Notes: a model not told the origin generated them from the letters alone. Numbered from the stretch's first letter, positions 51,411 to 60,777 are shown. The stretch is DNA of 64,000 nucleotides from Lentzea guizhouensis (GCF_001701025.1 NZ_CP016793.1:7254001-7318000); one strand, 5' to 3'. Translations and numbers: made by a program.

Positions 51411-52234
51411 ACGATCCCCACCTGCATCACACACCCGTGCCCCCAGCACCGGGAATGCTCCTCGCGGTGCTGGCACTGCTGGCGGCGCTGGCCTACCTGA
51501 CCGCCACGACCCGCCTGCGCCGGCGCGGTGACACCTGGCCGGGATGGCGGGACGCCTGCTTCGCCGCTGGATGTGCCGTCCTGGCCTGTGCCTCACTGGG
51601 TCCGCTGCCCGGCGGCCCGTTCACCGCCCACATGGCCCAGCACCTCGCACTGGCGATGATCGCCCCGGTGCTGGTGGTGCTGGCTCGTCCGCTGACCCTG
51701 CTGCTGCGAGTGCTGCCGGCGCGACCCCGGCGCGCGCTGCTGACCGTGGCGCACTCGGCTTTCGCGACCGTCCTGGTCTTCCCGCCGCTGGCGGCCCTGC
51801 TGGACCTGGGCGGCCTGTGGCTGCTCTACCGCACACCTCTGTTCGCCGCCACCCACCAGCCGCTGGTGCACGCGGCCGTCCACGTCCACGTCGTGGCTTC
51901 CGGTCTGCTGTTCACCTTCGCCGTGTGCCAGCTGGACCCGATGCGACGCCGCTGGGGCCTCGCCTGGCGCGCAACCGCCCTGCTGGGCGCTGGTGCCGCC
52001 CACGCCGTACTCGCCAAGTCCCTCTACGCCACACCTCCACCGGGCACCGGCTTCACCACCACCGACCTGCACCACGGCGCCCAGCTGATGTATTACGGCG
52101 GTGACGTGGTCGAGCTCGCCATTGCCGTGGTACTCGCGGTCCAGTGGTACGTCAGCACCGGCCGTGTCCGCAGCCATGAGCAACGCCGCGCGGGGAAGGT
52201 CACCGCGACGGCCGTTGCCGGCGGCCCGCGGTGA
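51407..52234 (+). CDS. CtaG-family cytochrome c oxidase assembly-like membrane protein
   Basis: 275 residues from GTG 51407, overlapping the DUF2243 stop (GTGA). Several membrane segments carry His residues in the positions typical of caa3_CtaG proteins (FTAHMAQHLALAMIAPVLVVLARP, HAAVHVHVVASGLLF, DLHHGAQLMYYGGDVVELA). CtaG-like proteins help insert copper into haem-copper oxidases; a copper role in this protein is inferred from family. Third gene of a coupled three-gene operon. Confidence 0.8.
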   Translation: MNDPHLHHTPVPPAPGMLLAVLALLAALAYLTATTRLRRRGDTWPGWRDACFAAGCAVLACASLGPLPGGPFTAHMAQHLALAMIAPVLVVLARPLTLLLRVLPARPRRALLTVAHSAFATVLVFPPLAALLDLGGLWLLYRTPLFAATHQPLVHAAVHVHVVASGLLFTFAVCQLDPMRRRWGLAWRATALLGAGAAHAVLAKSLYATPPPGTGFTTTDLHHGAQLMYYGGDVVELAIAVVLAVQWYVSTGRVRSHEQRRAGKVTATAVAGGPR

Positions 52235-52319
52235 CCGGTCGCACGACTGCGCCTGCCCGGTTCTGGTCCGCTTCGCCCCTCCTCCGCACGGTGTTCGCTC
52301 CATCCGGGACACTCGCGAC

Positions 52320-54375
52320 ATGGTGGTGGTGCGAGACCTCCGGGCACAGGGGACGACCCTCGCGGACCGGCTGGCCGCGGCACGGGACGGCGCGCTGGTG
52401 GGCAGGGAGCACGAGCGCGCGGTGCTCGACCGGATGCTGGCAGGTGCCCAGGACGCCCCTGTCGTGGCGTACCTCCACGGTCCCGGCGGGATCGGCAAGT
52501 CCTCGTTGCTGCGGTACGCCGCGCGCCGGGCCGAGCTCGCCCGGCGGCACGTGGTGCAGGTCAATGCCCGGTACCTCGGCGCGGACCCGCGGCGGCTGGA
52601 GGAGGCGGCGGCGCTGGCGTGCGTCCAGCCCGGTTCGGTGCTGCTGATCGACACGTTCGAGCACTGCCAGCAGCTGGAGGCGTGGCTGCGTGACACGGTG
52701 CTGTTCCGCCTCGCGGAGGGTGCGCTCGTCGTGCTCGCGAGCAGGAACGCCCCCGACGTCGAGTGGTCGGTGGACCCCGGCTGGGCGCAGGTCTTCGCGG
52801 AACTGGCCCTGCGGCCGCTCGACGCCGGCCAGTCCGACCTGCTGCTCGCGGCCCGCGGTGTGCCCGCCGAGCAGCGCGGCCCGTACGTCGCCTTCGCCGG
52901 TGGCAGTCCGCTCGCCCTCGCTCGCCTCCTCGGTGCCCGCGGCCGCCGGCGGAGCGTGGCAGCCGACCGGCGACGTGCTGACGACGCTGGTGGAGCGGCT
53001 GGTCGGCGACCTGCCCGGGACGGCGCACCGGCGGGCGCTCGAAGTCGTCGCGCAGGCTTACGTCACCCGCGAGTCGTTGCTGCGCGCGGTACTCGGCGAC
53101 GACGACACCGCGGCGGTGTTCTCGTGGTTGCGGCAGTTGCCCTATGTCGAGGCGACTCCGGAAGGGCTGCATCCGCACGACGCGGTGCGGGCCACGCTCG
53201 AGGCCGATCTGCGCTGGCGTGATCCCGAACGCTGCGAGGACGTGCGCGCCCGCATCTCGGTGGCGTGTCTGCAGGCCGTGCGTTCGGCGGCGGAGGACGA
53301 CGCGCTCCTGCGGGTCGCGGAGTGGATGTTCCTGTTCCGCGACCACAGCGGCGCGTCCAACCTGTACGACTGGCGCGCGCACCCCCAGGTCGAGGACACC
53401 CCGCTGCGACCCGGCGACGTGCCGGACGTCCTGCGGCTCGCGCAGGAGGCGGAGGGCCCGACGTCCGCGGCCGCCGTCGCGCATTGGGTGAGACGGCAGC
53501 CGGAGGGCTTCCGGGTCTACCGGCACGCGGGCTCGGCCACGCCCGTCGCGTTCATGGCCGTGCTGCGGCTGGAGGCTCCGATGCCACAGGACGTGGCCGC
53601 GGACCCGGTGGTCGCCGCGCTGTGGGACCACGTGGAGGTGGCCGCGCCGCTGCGCCGGGGTGAGCACCTGGGCATCCGCCGCTTCGCCGTGCACCCCGGC
53701 CGGCACCAGCAGCCCTCTCCCGTGATGGACCTCATCAGCCGGCGCACGATCGCCGTGGAGATGCGAGCGCGCGGCCGTGCGGTGACGTTCACCGTCTTCG
53801 AGGACGCCGAACGGTGGCGGCACCACCTCGCCGACGCGGGGCTGCACGAGGTCGTCGCGGTGGAGGTCGACGGGCGCCGCCAGCACGTCTTCGGCCGGGA
53901 CTGGCGGGTGCAGTCCGTGGAGCAGTGGGTCGAGCAACGGGCCCGTGTCGCAGTCACTCCCGTGATGTCGTTGGCCGACCGACCTCAGGGTGGAGCGGAC
54001 GGCCTGTCCCGCGCCGCGTTCGAGGAGGGCGTGCTCGACGCGCTGCGAACGTGGCGGGCCCCCGGCGAGTTCGCGACCAGCGTTCTGCTGCGCTCACGGC
54101 TGGTTCCACCGCACTCGGCCGATCCGGTCGCGGACCTGCGCGCGGCCATCACGGCCGCTCTCGACGCGCTGCGGACCGATCCGGCGGGGGTGCGGGCGCA
54201 CCAGGTCCTCACCGCCACCTACCTGTCGGCGTCCCAGACCCACCAAGCCGCCGCGCGCAGGCTGGGCGTGCCCTACGGCACCTACCGACGCCACCTCGCG
54301 CACGCCAGGGACCGGCTCGTCGAGCAGTTGCAGCTCGGGCGGCCACTGGCCACTGTGGACCAGAACGTGCGCTGA
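52320..54375 (+). CDS. ATPase-acetyltransferase-HTH protein, interrupted by one frameshift near 52920
   Basis: Start ATG 52320. The N-terminal ATPase has Walker A HGPGGIGKSS, a Walker B-like SVLLIDTFEH and an ASRN sensor, then GGSPLALA. At about 52918-52922 the frame moves by +1. The protein continues in the next frame (SSVPAAAGGAWQPTGD...) to 54375, giving ~685 residues in all. The middle part includes a winged segment, a GNAT-like region (GHAGSATPVAFMAVLRLE...LGIRRFAVHP) and a C-terminal HTH resembling sigma region 4 (QTHQAAARRLGVPYGTYRRHLAHARDRL). Inserting CG to give CTCGCGCTCGCC restores LALASS and joins the halves. Probably an intact STAND-like regulator with a sequencing error; role unknown. 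Confidence 0.7.
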
Positions 54376-54403
54376 CCCGTGCGCACCGGTGGACGCGCCT
54401 CGG

Positions 54404-54808
54404 TCACGTGGTGGCGAGCGCGGCGCCGCGCTGCTCGTCGAGATGTCCCGCCGCCGCCTCGATCAGCGCGTCGAGGTGGCTGCGCGTGGTGAGCATGGCC
54501 GCGATCTGCGCGTCGATCCGCTCCCGTTCCCGCCGCATCACCTTCAGCGTCTCCACCGTGACGTCCTCCGCGGGGGAGTCGACGCACGGCAGGAGCGCGG
54601 CGATCGTCTCGCTCGACAAGCCGGCGTCGTACAACAGGCGCAGCATGTGCACCCGGTCCACCGCGGTTTCGGTGTACAGGCGGTGCGCTCCCGTCGTCCG
54701 GGTCGACGTCAGCAAGCCCTGCTGTTCGTAGTAGCGCAGCGACCTGATGCTGACCCCCGTGCGGGCGGACAGCTCGCCGATGCGCATGGGACTGTCCACT
54801 TGGGTCAC
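54404..54808 (-). CDS. MerR-family transcriptional regulator
   Basis: 134 residues from GTG 54808, chosen because GGAGG lies 5 bases upstream; ATG 54823 and ATG 54787 are in frame. Canonical MerR N-terminus (MRIGELSARTGVSIRSLRYYEQQGLL...GAHRLYTETAVDRV) with a dimerisation coil (VMRRERERIDAQIAAML). No Cys cluster that would mark a metal sensor. Divergent from the short-chain dehydrogenase, with an inverted repeat between them, so it very likely controls that gene. Confidence 0.85.
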   Translation of the reverse strand: MTQVDSPMRIGELSARTGVSIRSLRYYEQQGLLTSTRTTGAHRLYTETAVDRVHMLRLLYDAGLSSETIAALLPCVDSPAEDVTVETLKVMRRERERIDAQIAAMLTTRSHLDALIEAAAGHLDEQRGAALATT

Positions 54809-54829
54809 TGTAACCTCCGCCACTTCACC

Positions 54830-54861
54830 TTGAACCTGACATCAACGTCAGATTCTACCCT
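54830..54861 (+). promoter_or_regulatory. MerR-type operator/promoter of the dehydrogenase gene
   Basis: TTGAAC (54830) and TACCCT (54856) are separated by 20 bases, longer than usual as at MerR-controlled promoters. The spacer contains CTGAC-6-GTCAG (54836-54851), a perfect inverted repeat. The -10 match is weak. Confidence 0.5.
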
Positions 54862-54894
54862 TCGGTCAGAACCACAACCGAAAGGGACGACACC

Positions 54895-55608
54895 ATGGAC
54901 ATCGCAGGATCGGTCGCGCTGGTCACCGGGGCGAACCGCGGCCTCGGCAAGGAGTTCGTCAGCCAGCTGCTCGCGCGCGGCGCCACGAAGGTGTACGCCG
55001 CCGCCCGCGACGTCAGCACCATCACCACGCCGGGCGTCGTGCCACTGGCCCTCGACCTGCTCGACCCGGCGACCATCGACCAGGCGGCGCAGCAGGCAGG
55101 GGACGTCACCCTGCTCGTGAACAACGCCGGGATCTCCACCGGCCAGAACCTCGTCCGCGGCGACCTGGCCCAGATCCGCCGGGAGATGGAGACCCACTTC
55201 TTCGGCACGCTGGGCGTGACCCGCGCCTTCGCCGACGTGCTCGGCCACAACGGCGGCGGCGCCATCGTCAACGTCCTGTCGGCCCTGTCCTGGTTCTCCT
55301 GGAACGGCGCCACGTCGTACTCGGCGGCGAAGGCGGCCGAGTGGAGCCTGACCGCCGGCACCCGCGTCGAGCTCGCCGGCCAGGGCACGCAGGTGCTGGG
55401 CCTGCACCTCGGTGCGGCCGACACCGACATGATGGCCGGCTACGAGGGCCCTCTGCTCACGCCGGGCGACGTCGTGAGGGCAGCGCTCGACGGCCTGGCC
55501 GACGGTGCCGCCGAGGTCTTGGTCGACGACTGGAGCCGCACCACCAAGGCCGGCCTCGCCGAGGACCCGGCCGACTTCTACGCGAAGGTGGCCGCGAACA
55601 TGCAGTGA
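54895..55608 (+). CDS. Short-chain dehydrogenase/reductase
   Basis: 237 residues, classical SDR: cofactor motif TGANRGLGKEF, NNAG at the core, and the active pair Y142-S-A-A-K146 with a preceding Ser-rich strand (NVLSALSWFSW). The C-terminal part (DDWSRTTKAGLAEDPADFYAKV) is typical of small SDRs in which the substrate is unknown. AAAGGGACG precedes the ATG. Divergent MerR regulator suggests induction by a reactive or xenobiotic compound. Confidence 0.87.
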   Translation: MDIAGSVALVTGANRGLGKEFVSQLLARGATKVYAAARDVSTITTPGVVPLALDLLDPATIDQAAQQAGDVTLLVNNAGISTGQNLVRGDLAQIRREMETHFFGTLGVTRAFADVLGHNGGGAIVNVLSALSWFSWNGATSYSAAKAAEWSLTAGTRVELAGQGTQVLGLHLGAADTDMMAGYEGPLLTPGDVVRAALDGLADGAAEVLVDDWSRTTKAGLAEDPADFYAKVAANMQ

Positions 55609-55632
55609 GCCGGCCAGCCGGAGACTCGGCTG

Positions 55633-56520
55633 TCACCGCGCCAGGTACTCGATGTAGAAGCGGAAGGCGGCCCACGCCGACGTCGCGATGCCGGCGGTGA
55701 CCAGCAGCACCGCTGGTGGGGCGAACACGGTGAACGCGATGGTGGCCAGGATCGCGGCTGTGTCCTCCCAGTCGAGGAACTCCAGCGCCGCGTCCGCGAC
55801 GACGTCCACCGTCGCGGTGACCGTGGCGATGCCGACGAACACCACCAGCACGGTGCCGAGGAAGGCCCCGTCCGCGGCGACCAGCAGGTCCTTCAGGTAG
55901 GTGATCGAGAGGTCCGTGCCCAGCAGGCGGACCGCGGCGACGCCGAGAGCGGCTCCGAGCAGCGCGCTCAGGAGGAACTTGCCCCACCGCAACTCGCCGG
56001 GCCTGGGCACCAGCAGGGGGAGCAGCGCCAGCGCGGCCAGGAAGACGGCCCACCACGGCTTCTGCTCGCCCGCTGACCACTGCTCACCCGCCGGTACGAG
56101 GCCTGGCCGCGCACTGAGACCGGCACCCACCAGTGTCACCGCGCCGACGATCAGCAGGCTGACCACGACCATCCTCAGCGCCGGGGAGATCCAGTAGGCC
56201 GAGTTGTTCAACGCCACCGCGACGAGGATCAGCCCGGCACTGGCGATTTTCGGGTGGCCGGGCACCACGTAGACGGCGAAAGCGTGGGCGTACACCGAGA
56301 CCAGCGGGAGCAAGGTGATCATCCGAACGCGGCTGATCTGCAGCTCGGCCCATCCGGGTCCCACCCACGGCCGGTCCCAGTGTGGACGGCCGTAGTGATC
56401 AGGCAGTGCCGTGGCGAGGAGCGCGAGCACCAGGGCGATGCCGGCCGCGACGGCCAACCCCCGGCCGGCCAGGGGCGCGGCGACCCCAAGTGCGACAACG
56501 ATTCCGCCGGCCAGCCGCAT
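55633..56520 (-). CDS. Polytopic membrane protein of unknown function
   Basis: 295 residues with about eight hydrophobic segments from the N-terminus (LAGGIVVALGVAAPLAGRGLAVAAGIALVLALLA is two of them). It has a periplasmic or cytoplasmic loop with HYGRPHWDRPW and a late acidic loop EFLDWEDTAAI. I recognise no family. Convergent with the SDR, 24 bases apart, without a strong hairpin between. Confidence 0.6.
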   Translation of the reverse strand: MRLAGGIVVALGVAAPLAGRGLAVAAGIALVLALLATALPDHYGRPHWDRPWVGPGWAELQISRVRMITLLPLVSVYAHAFAVYVVPGHPKIASAGLILVAVALNNSAYWISPALRMVVVSLLIVGAVTLVGAGLSARPGLVPAGEQWSAGEQKPWWAVFLAALALLPLLVPRPGELRWGKFLLSALLGAALGVAAVRLLGTDLSITYLKDLLVAADGAFLGTVLVVFVGIATVTATVDVVADAALEFLDWEDTAAILATIAFTVFAPPAVLLVTAGIATSAWAAFRFYIEYLAR

Positions 56521-56613
56521 CGTGACACCGTCCCCTCAGCCGTGTCCCGCCCGAAGACGCTACAGGCGGGTGCGCCGGTCACGGCGGCTGTGGCCGGAAG
56601 GTGACGTGCTGAG

Positions 56614-56649
56614 CGACGAGCCCGGTGTGCCGCCACGCCGGGCTCGTCG
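56614..56649 (-). terminator. Terminator after the CE15 gene remnant
   Basis: Perfect 12-bp stem (CGACGAGCCCGG and complement) with a 12-base loop, directly after the minus-strand stop at 56656. Confidence 0.65.
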
Positions 56650-56655
56650 GCCCGG

Positions 56656-57800
56656 TCAGGAGAGGGTCGGCGTCTGCCGGTCCCGCCACTCGGCGAGGTT
56701 GCCCGCCTTCTTGCTCGAGACCCGGAAGACGCCGGCCGTGCCGCCGGTCTTCAGCAGGAACCTCTGGATGTGCTGCTGCAGGGGAGTGCGCCACTCCGGC
56801 CTGGTGGCGCAGTGGCTGCCGTCCTGGACGTCGGACCAGTAGGTGATGTTGCCTGCGGCACCGAGCGCCCGGTAGACCTCCGCCGCGCCCAGTGCCGCCA
56901 CGCTTCCCGACCTCGTCGACAGCCAGTCGATGTGCGGGTTGTCCATGACGAACAGGCCGCGCGGCGCGATCATCCCGGCGACCTGGTGGGTGTCGACCGG
57001 CAGCGTGGCCGGGTTGCCGGTGAAGGAGCCGAACGCGTCGCCCAGCCAGGGTTGTTCACCGTAGGCGCTGCTCAACGGTGCGCGCCGCTCTCCCTGGCGA
57101 TCGAGCGGAAGGCCGGAGCACCGCCGCTGCCCGACTCGATCGGCGTGGTGAGTGCGATGCGCTGGTCGAACGCCCCGGTGACGAACGTGCCCTTGCCGTA
57201 GCGCGAGCACCCGGTGACACCGACGGCGTCCGCCTTCAGGATCGTGCCGCCGGACTGTTCGATGACATCGATCATCCGGCTGACGCCCCACGCCCACGCG
57301 AGCAGCAGACCGGTGCTGCTCGCGGAGCCGTGGACGCTGTAGAAGGCGCCCTGCTTGTTGTTGCGCGGCGTGCCCTCCCGGCCCACCGCGAGCGGGTCGT
57401 AGCTGATGACCGCGGCACCGGAGGCCTTGATCGTGGCCGTGTCCGCCCCGAACCCGCCCAGGACGACCACGACCGGGAAAGGCCCGGAACCGCTCGGCAG
57501 CTCGACTCGCGCGGAGAAGCTCGCGCTCCTGCCGTTGTGCGCGACGGTGACCGTGATGTTGCTGCTGGAAACCGTTCCGCTGACGGTGGACGGCTTTGCG
57601 GGCTTCTCGCCGTAGACGTACCTCGCCGACAGTTTTTGATTTCCGCTCGAGGGCACCTCCAGTCGCTCTTGGTCGTGATGCGGGCGCCGTTCAGCTTCGT
57701 GAAGGGATCGGGAAGCCGCGAGTTCGAGGGGAGCGAACCGGGCAGCGTCACCGCGCAGTCGGTTCCGTCCTCTTCGACCAGGGCGGCCGCGGCGGAGTTT
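56656..57800 (-). pseudogene. CE15 glucuronoyl-esterase-like gene, frameshifted and missing its signal peptide
   Basis: Three frames together give a CE15-like esterase: LPDPFTKLNGARITTKSDW (57700s), then LSARYVYGEKP...VVVVLGGFGAD...VTGCSRYGKGTFVTGAFDQRIAL (catalytic Ser in GCSRxGKG) with ESGSGGAPAFRS, then PLSSAYGEQPWLGDAFGSF...DNPHIDWLSTRSG to the stop. Break 1 (about 57633-57637) fits loss of one A in an A-run; break 2 (about 57080-57085) fits gain of one GC. Upstream of 57800 the frame meets a stop at 57860 with no start or signal peptide, so the gene looks decayed as well. CE15 enzymes split lignin-glucuronate esters. Confidence 0.75.
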
Positions 57801-57985
57801 TCGAAAAAATGTTTCGAGAACTCGGTCTGTTGACTGACCGCAGAGGAGGTGCGCGCCTGTCAGGGTTTGCCCGTAGTCCTGGAGAACGACCGGCAAGTCA
57901 GACCACGGGCCGATGTGCGGGCCGGGCGTGTTCCAGTCAACTGTTCGGCAGCTGGAGTCTTGCTTTTGTCACTGGGGGAAAGTCC

Positions 57986-58624
57986 ATGACCTTCTTGACC
58001 GATGCCCTCGAAGGGCTGGCCGGTCTGCCGCAACCCGCCGTCCTCGCGGTGACGGGTGCGTTGACGCTGGCCGAGTGCACGCTCGGCGTGGGCTTCCTGG
58101 CGCCGGGCGAGAGCGCCCTGCTGCTGGCCTCGACGACGGTCACGACCGTGCCCCGGTTCCTGGTCATGTGGCTCGTGGTGACGGTGTGCGCGGTCGCCGG
58201 CGACAGCATCGGCTACTACCTCGGCCGCCGTTTCGGTGACCGGCTGCGGGAGACCAAGCTGGTCCGCAAGGTCGGTCAGCAGCACTGGGACAAGGCGGCC
58301 GACCTGCTGCGCAGACGGGGAGCGTGGGCGGTGTTCGTCGCCAGGTTCATGCCCGTCGTGCGCACCCTCGTCCCCGCGTCGGCAGGTGCGTCCAAGATGG
58401 AGTACCGCCGGTTCCTGCCCGCCTCGATCGCGGGCGCGGTGTGCTGGTCGGCGCTGCACATCGGCATCGGCTCGGCCGCGGGTGCCTCGGCGAAGTACAT
58501 CGAGTCCGCCTTCAACGGCGCGATGTGGGTGCTGCTGGCCGTCGCGGTGGTGGTCGGCGTCGTCGTCGTGCTGCGCCGCCGCAAGCAGACCGCCACGACC
58601 AAGGAGCTGGAGGAGGTCGCCTGA
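57986..58624 (+). CDS. DedA-family (VTT-domain) membrane protein
   Basis: 212 residues from ATG 57986 with a GGGGGAA site. DedA features: a Glu in LAECTLGVGFLAPGE, GDSIGYYLGRRFGDRL, and the FVARFMPVVRTLVPASAG motif with its conserved Arg and Pro. A final hydrophobic helix precedes a Lys/Arg-rich tail. DedA proteins are thought to act as lipid flippases (undecaprenyl phosphate or phospholipids). Monocistronic by spacing. Confidence 0.87.
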   Translation: MTFLTDALEGLAGLPQPAVLAVTGALTLAECTLGVGFLAPGESALLLASTTVTTVPRFLVMWLVVTVCAVAGDSIGYYLGRRFGDRLRETKLVRKVGQQHWDKAADLLRRRGAWAVFVARFMPVVRTLVPASAGASKMEYRRFLPASIAGAVCWSALHIGIGSAAGASAKYIESAFNGAMWVLLAVAVVVGVVVVLRRRKQTATTKELEEVA

Positions 58625-58705
58625 ACCGTCTGTCGGAAGACCTTGCTGCCGGTTAGCGGCGTCGACGCCGGGTATGCCGCACGAGACAGTCGACGAGGGA
58701 GGCTG

Positions 58706-59008
58706 ATGGTGACCGTCATGCCCGCGGTGGCCGCGTCGAGCAGCTGGACCGACGAGGACGGCACCCGCCTGCCGTCGGGCGACGTCCACGCCTGGTGGCG
58801 GGGGCAGAACCAGACGCTGTGCGGTGTGCCGTTGCACCGCGCCCGGCTCGGCCGGTTCTCGCACGTGCTGTGGATCGACGCGATGTGGGTCCACGACACC
58901 GCCGCGGCGGACACGCCGGTCATGGCGATGTGCCCGCGCTGCACGGCGGCGACACGACCGAAGCGGGGCAGGCGGGCGGACCGCGCGAGGACGAGACCCC
59001 GCCCATGA
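58706..59008 (+). CDS. Small hypothetical protein with conserved Cys/Trp residues
   Basis: 100 residues from ATG 58706 with GAGGGAGG upstream. Soluble, with WWRGQNQTLCGVPLHRA, WIDAMW and a CPRC pair near residue 75. The CGVPL plus CxxC pattern suggests a small metal-binding fold seen in short actinobacterial proteins, but I cannot name a family. The C-terminal 20 residues are Arg-rich. Confidence 0.6.
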   Translation: MVTVMPAVAASSSWTDEDGTRLPSGDVHAWWRGQNQTLCGVPLHRARLGRFSHVLWIDAMWVHDTAAADTPVMAMCPRCTAATRPKRGRRADRARTRPRP

Positions 59009-59065
59009 CCACACCGGGCGCAAGACCGTCCACACCGGACGGTACTGCGGCGTCGGCCGGGACGG

Positions 59066-59797
59066 TCAGGCGGCGAGGACGAAGGACAGGAAGAAGCCGC
59101 CGGCCGTGGCGAACGCGTTGAGCGGCCGGCCGTGCTCGAACGCCTCGGGCATCAGCGTGTCGGCCAGCGACGCGATCACCGCTCCACCGGCGAAGGACAG
59201 CGCCACGGCCAGCACGGCGTCGCTCAGCCCGCCCGCGAGCAGCCTGCCGAGCACGACCGCACCCGCGAGCAGCAACGCGCACACCGCCCACGTCATGACC
59301 ACGGTTCGCTTGCTCTGCCCCGACTCGCGCATGGCGACGGCGCCGACCAGCGACTCGGGGAGGTTCGAGAAGAAGATCGCGACGAGCAACGTCAGCGACA
59401 CCCCGCTGGCCAGGGACACGCCCAGCGCCAGGTTCTCCGGTACGCCGTCCAGCGTCACCGCGGCCAGCAGCGCGAAACCCACGCCGCCGCGTGCACCGGC
59501 CTTCGTCACCTCCCGCTGCGCCGGTCCGGCGTGACCGGTCACGTAGCGGTCCAGCGCGGAGTCCACCAGCACGAATGTGGCCGCACCGGCCAGCAGGCCG
59601 AGCCCGGACCGCACGGCGCCACCGAGGTGGAACGCCTCCTCGAACAGTTCGAAGGCCAGGGCCGAGATCAGCGCGCCACTGGCGAAGGCCAGCAGGACAC
59701 CGGTCAGCCACCGCGGCGGACGCCACAGCGAGCCGGCGATCGAGCCGACCACCAGCGCGCTCGACGCGGCCAGGCCGTACAGCACAGCGGTCAGCAC
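59066..59797 (-). CDS. ZIP-family metal transporter-like membrane protein
   Basis: 243 residues, about eight membrane segments. Segments 4 and 5 carry the ZIP-like signatures TLDGVPENLALGVSLA and FFSNLPESLVGA, where ZIP proteins bind metal; the usual first His of HNxPEG is replaced by Asp (DGVPEN). Internal repeat resemblance in the last segments (FAGGAVIASLADTLMPEAFE echoes FASGALISALAFELFEEAF near the start). Zinc or manganese uptake is plausible; the substitution leaves substrate open. Confidence 0.75.
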   Translation of the reverse strand: MLTAVLYGLAASSALVVGSIAGSLWRPPRWLTGVLLAFASGALISALAFELFEEAFHLGGAVRSGLGLLAGAATFVLVDSALDRYVTGHAGPAQREVTKAGARGGVGFALLAAVTLDGVPENLALGVSLASGVSLTLLVAIFFSNLPESLVGAVAMRESGQSKRTVVMTWAVCALLLAGAVVLGRLLAGGLSDAVLAVALSFAGGAVIASLADTLMPEAFEHGRPLNAFATAGGFFLSFVLAA

Positions 59798-59893
59798 GCC
59801 TCTGATTCTGACGCCGATCGGTCACCCGCACCAGCCCGCACACGACTGGTGCATGAGTGGCCGCTTCTCGTGCTGCGCAGGACCGAGGCTGCC

Positions 59894-59944
59894 GACAGCG
59901 AAGGGGCCCGATCACCGCACAGGTGATCGGGCCCCTTCGCTGTC
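59894..59944 (-). terminator. Very strong terminator hairpin
   Basis: A perfect 23-bp stem (arms 59894-59916 and 59922-59944) with a 5-base loop. It lies just past the stop of the GlsB gene on the minus strand and before the ZIP gene, insulating the two. Confidence 0.85.
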
Positions 59945-59950
59945 AGGCGG

Positions 59951-60214
59951 TCAGCGCACGCTGGTGCGGTTGCGGCCGGCGATGGCCTCCGCGACACCGA
60001 TGAGCAGCACGGCGGCGATCACGGAGACGATGAAGCCGAGCACGTTGAGCTCGAAGATGTCCCCGGTGCCGAGCAGGTTGGCGATCGTGCCGCCGATGAC
60101 GGAGCCGACCAGCCCCAGCAGCAGCGTCGCCACGATGCCAAGGTTCTGCTTGCCGGGCTTGATCAGTCGGGCGAGCGCGCCGATGATCAGTCCGGCGACG
60201 ATGAACCCGATCAC
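59951..60214 (-). CDS. GlsB/YeaQ/YmgE-family stress-response membrane protein
   Basis: 87 residues, three hydrophobic Gly-rich segments (MIGFIVAGLIIGALARLIKPG, LGIVATLLLGLVGSVIGGTIA, VLGFIVSVIAAVLLIGVAEAI). This is the transglycosylase-associated-protein family, induced by general stress in many bacteria; molecular role unknown. Confidence 0.9.
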   Translation of the reverse strand: MIGFIVAGLIIGALARLIKPGKQNLGIVATLLLGLVGSVIGGTIANLLGTGDIFELNVLGFIVSVIAAVLLIGVAEAIAGRNRTSVR

Positions 60215-60335
60215 GTCAGCCTCCTGGTAGTCGATGGCCTTGCTCCACCTGGCTACCCGGACGGTCCGCCGCCCAACCTTTGATGACGATCACATCACCT
60301 CGGCGCGAAGCCGACCGCAGGTGAGGGTCGAGGGG

Positions 60336-60734
60336 TCAGGGGAGGTAGCTGTCCGGGGGCAGCTGCAGGGCGATCGTGATCAGCGAGTGCACCCGCGTGG
60401 CGATGACCGCCAGCAAGCCCTGCATCTCCGGCGCGGCGCCGTCCGCGGCCGTCTGCAACGCCTGCAGGTCGACGTCGATGCGGTCGAGGATCGCCGTGAC
60501 GTCCGCCTGGCGGGCCGTCAGCGCCGCGGAGATCTCGTCCAGGGGAACACCGTGGACTTCCAGACGTTGAACGAGGTGGATCCTGTCGACGTCGGCGGGG
60601 GAGTAGAGGCGGTAGTTCGACGCGGTCCGCTGGGCCGGGCTGATCAGGCCCAACGTCGTGTAGTAGTCGACGGTGCGGATGCTGACGCCGGCTCGTGCGG
60701 CCAGCTCGCCGATCTTGAGCAACGCTTCGCTCAC
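60336..60734 (-). CDS. MerR-family transcriptional regulator
   Basis: 132 residues from GTG 60734 (GGAGG five bases away; GTG 60740 is adjacent to the site and less likely). MerR HTH: LKIGELAARAGVSIRTVDYYTTLGLI...NYRLYSPADVDRIHL, then a dimerisation helix (VTAILDRIDVDLQALQ) and a short tail. It resembles small redox or stress MerR proteins without metal ligands. Divergent from the CNNM gene at 60867. Confidence 0.85.
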   Translation of the reverse strand: MSEALLKIGELAARAGVSIRTVDYYTTLGLISPAQRTASNYRLYSPADVDRIHLVQRLEVHGVPLDEISAALTARQADVTAILDRIDVDLQALQTAADGAAPEMQGLLAVIATRVHSLITIALQLPPDSYLP

Positions 60735-60757
60735 GTGCACCTCCCTCCAGCAACCAT

Positions 60758-60777
60758 ACAGTGCTACGTGCTACTGT
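60758..60777. promoter_or_regulatory. Imperfect inverted repeat upstream of the MerR gene
   Basis: ACAGT (60758-60762) and ACTGT (60773-60777) flank a 10-base spacer, between the MerR gene and the CNNM gene. Good position for an autoregulatory MerR site. Confidence 0.4.

Noticed and set aside
55616..55631. Small hairpin AGCCG-6-CGGCT between the SDR and the membrane protein
   Set aside because: Only 5 bp and no T-run; expected by chance in GC-rich DNA.
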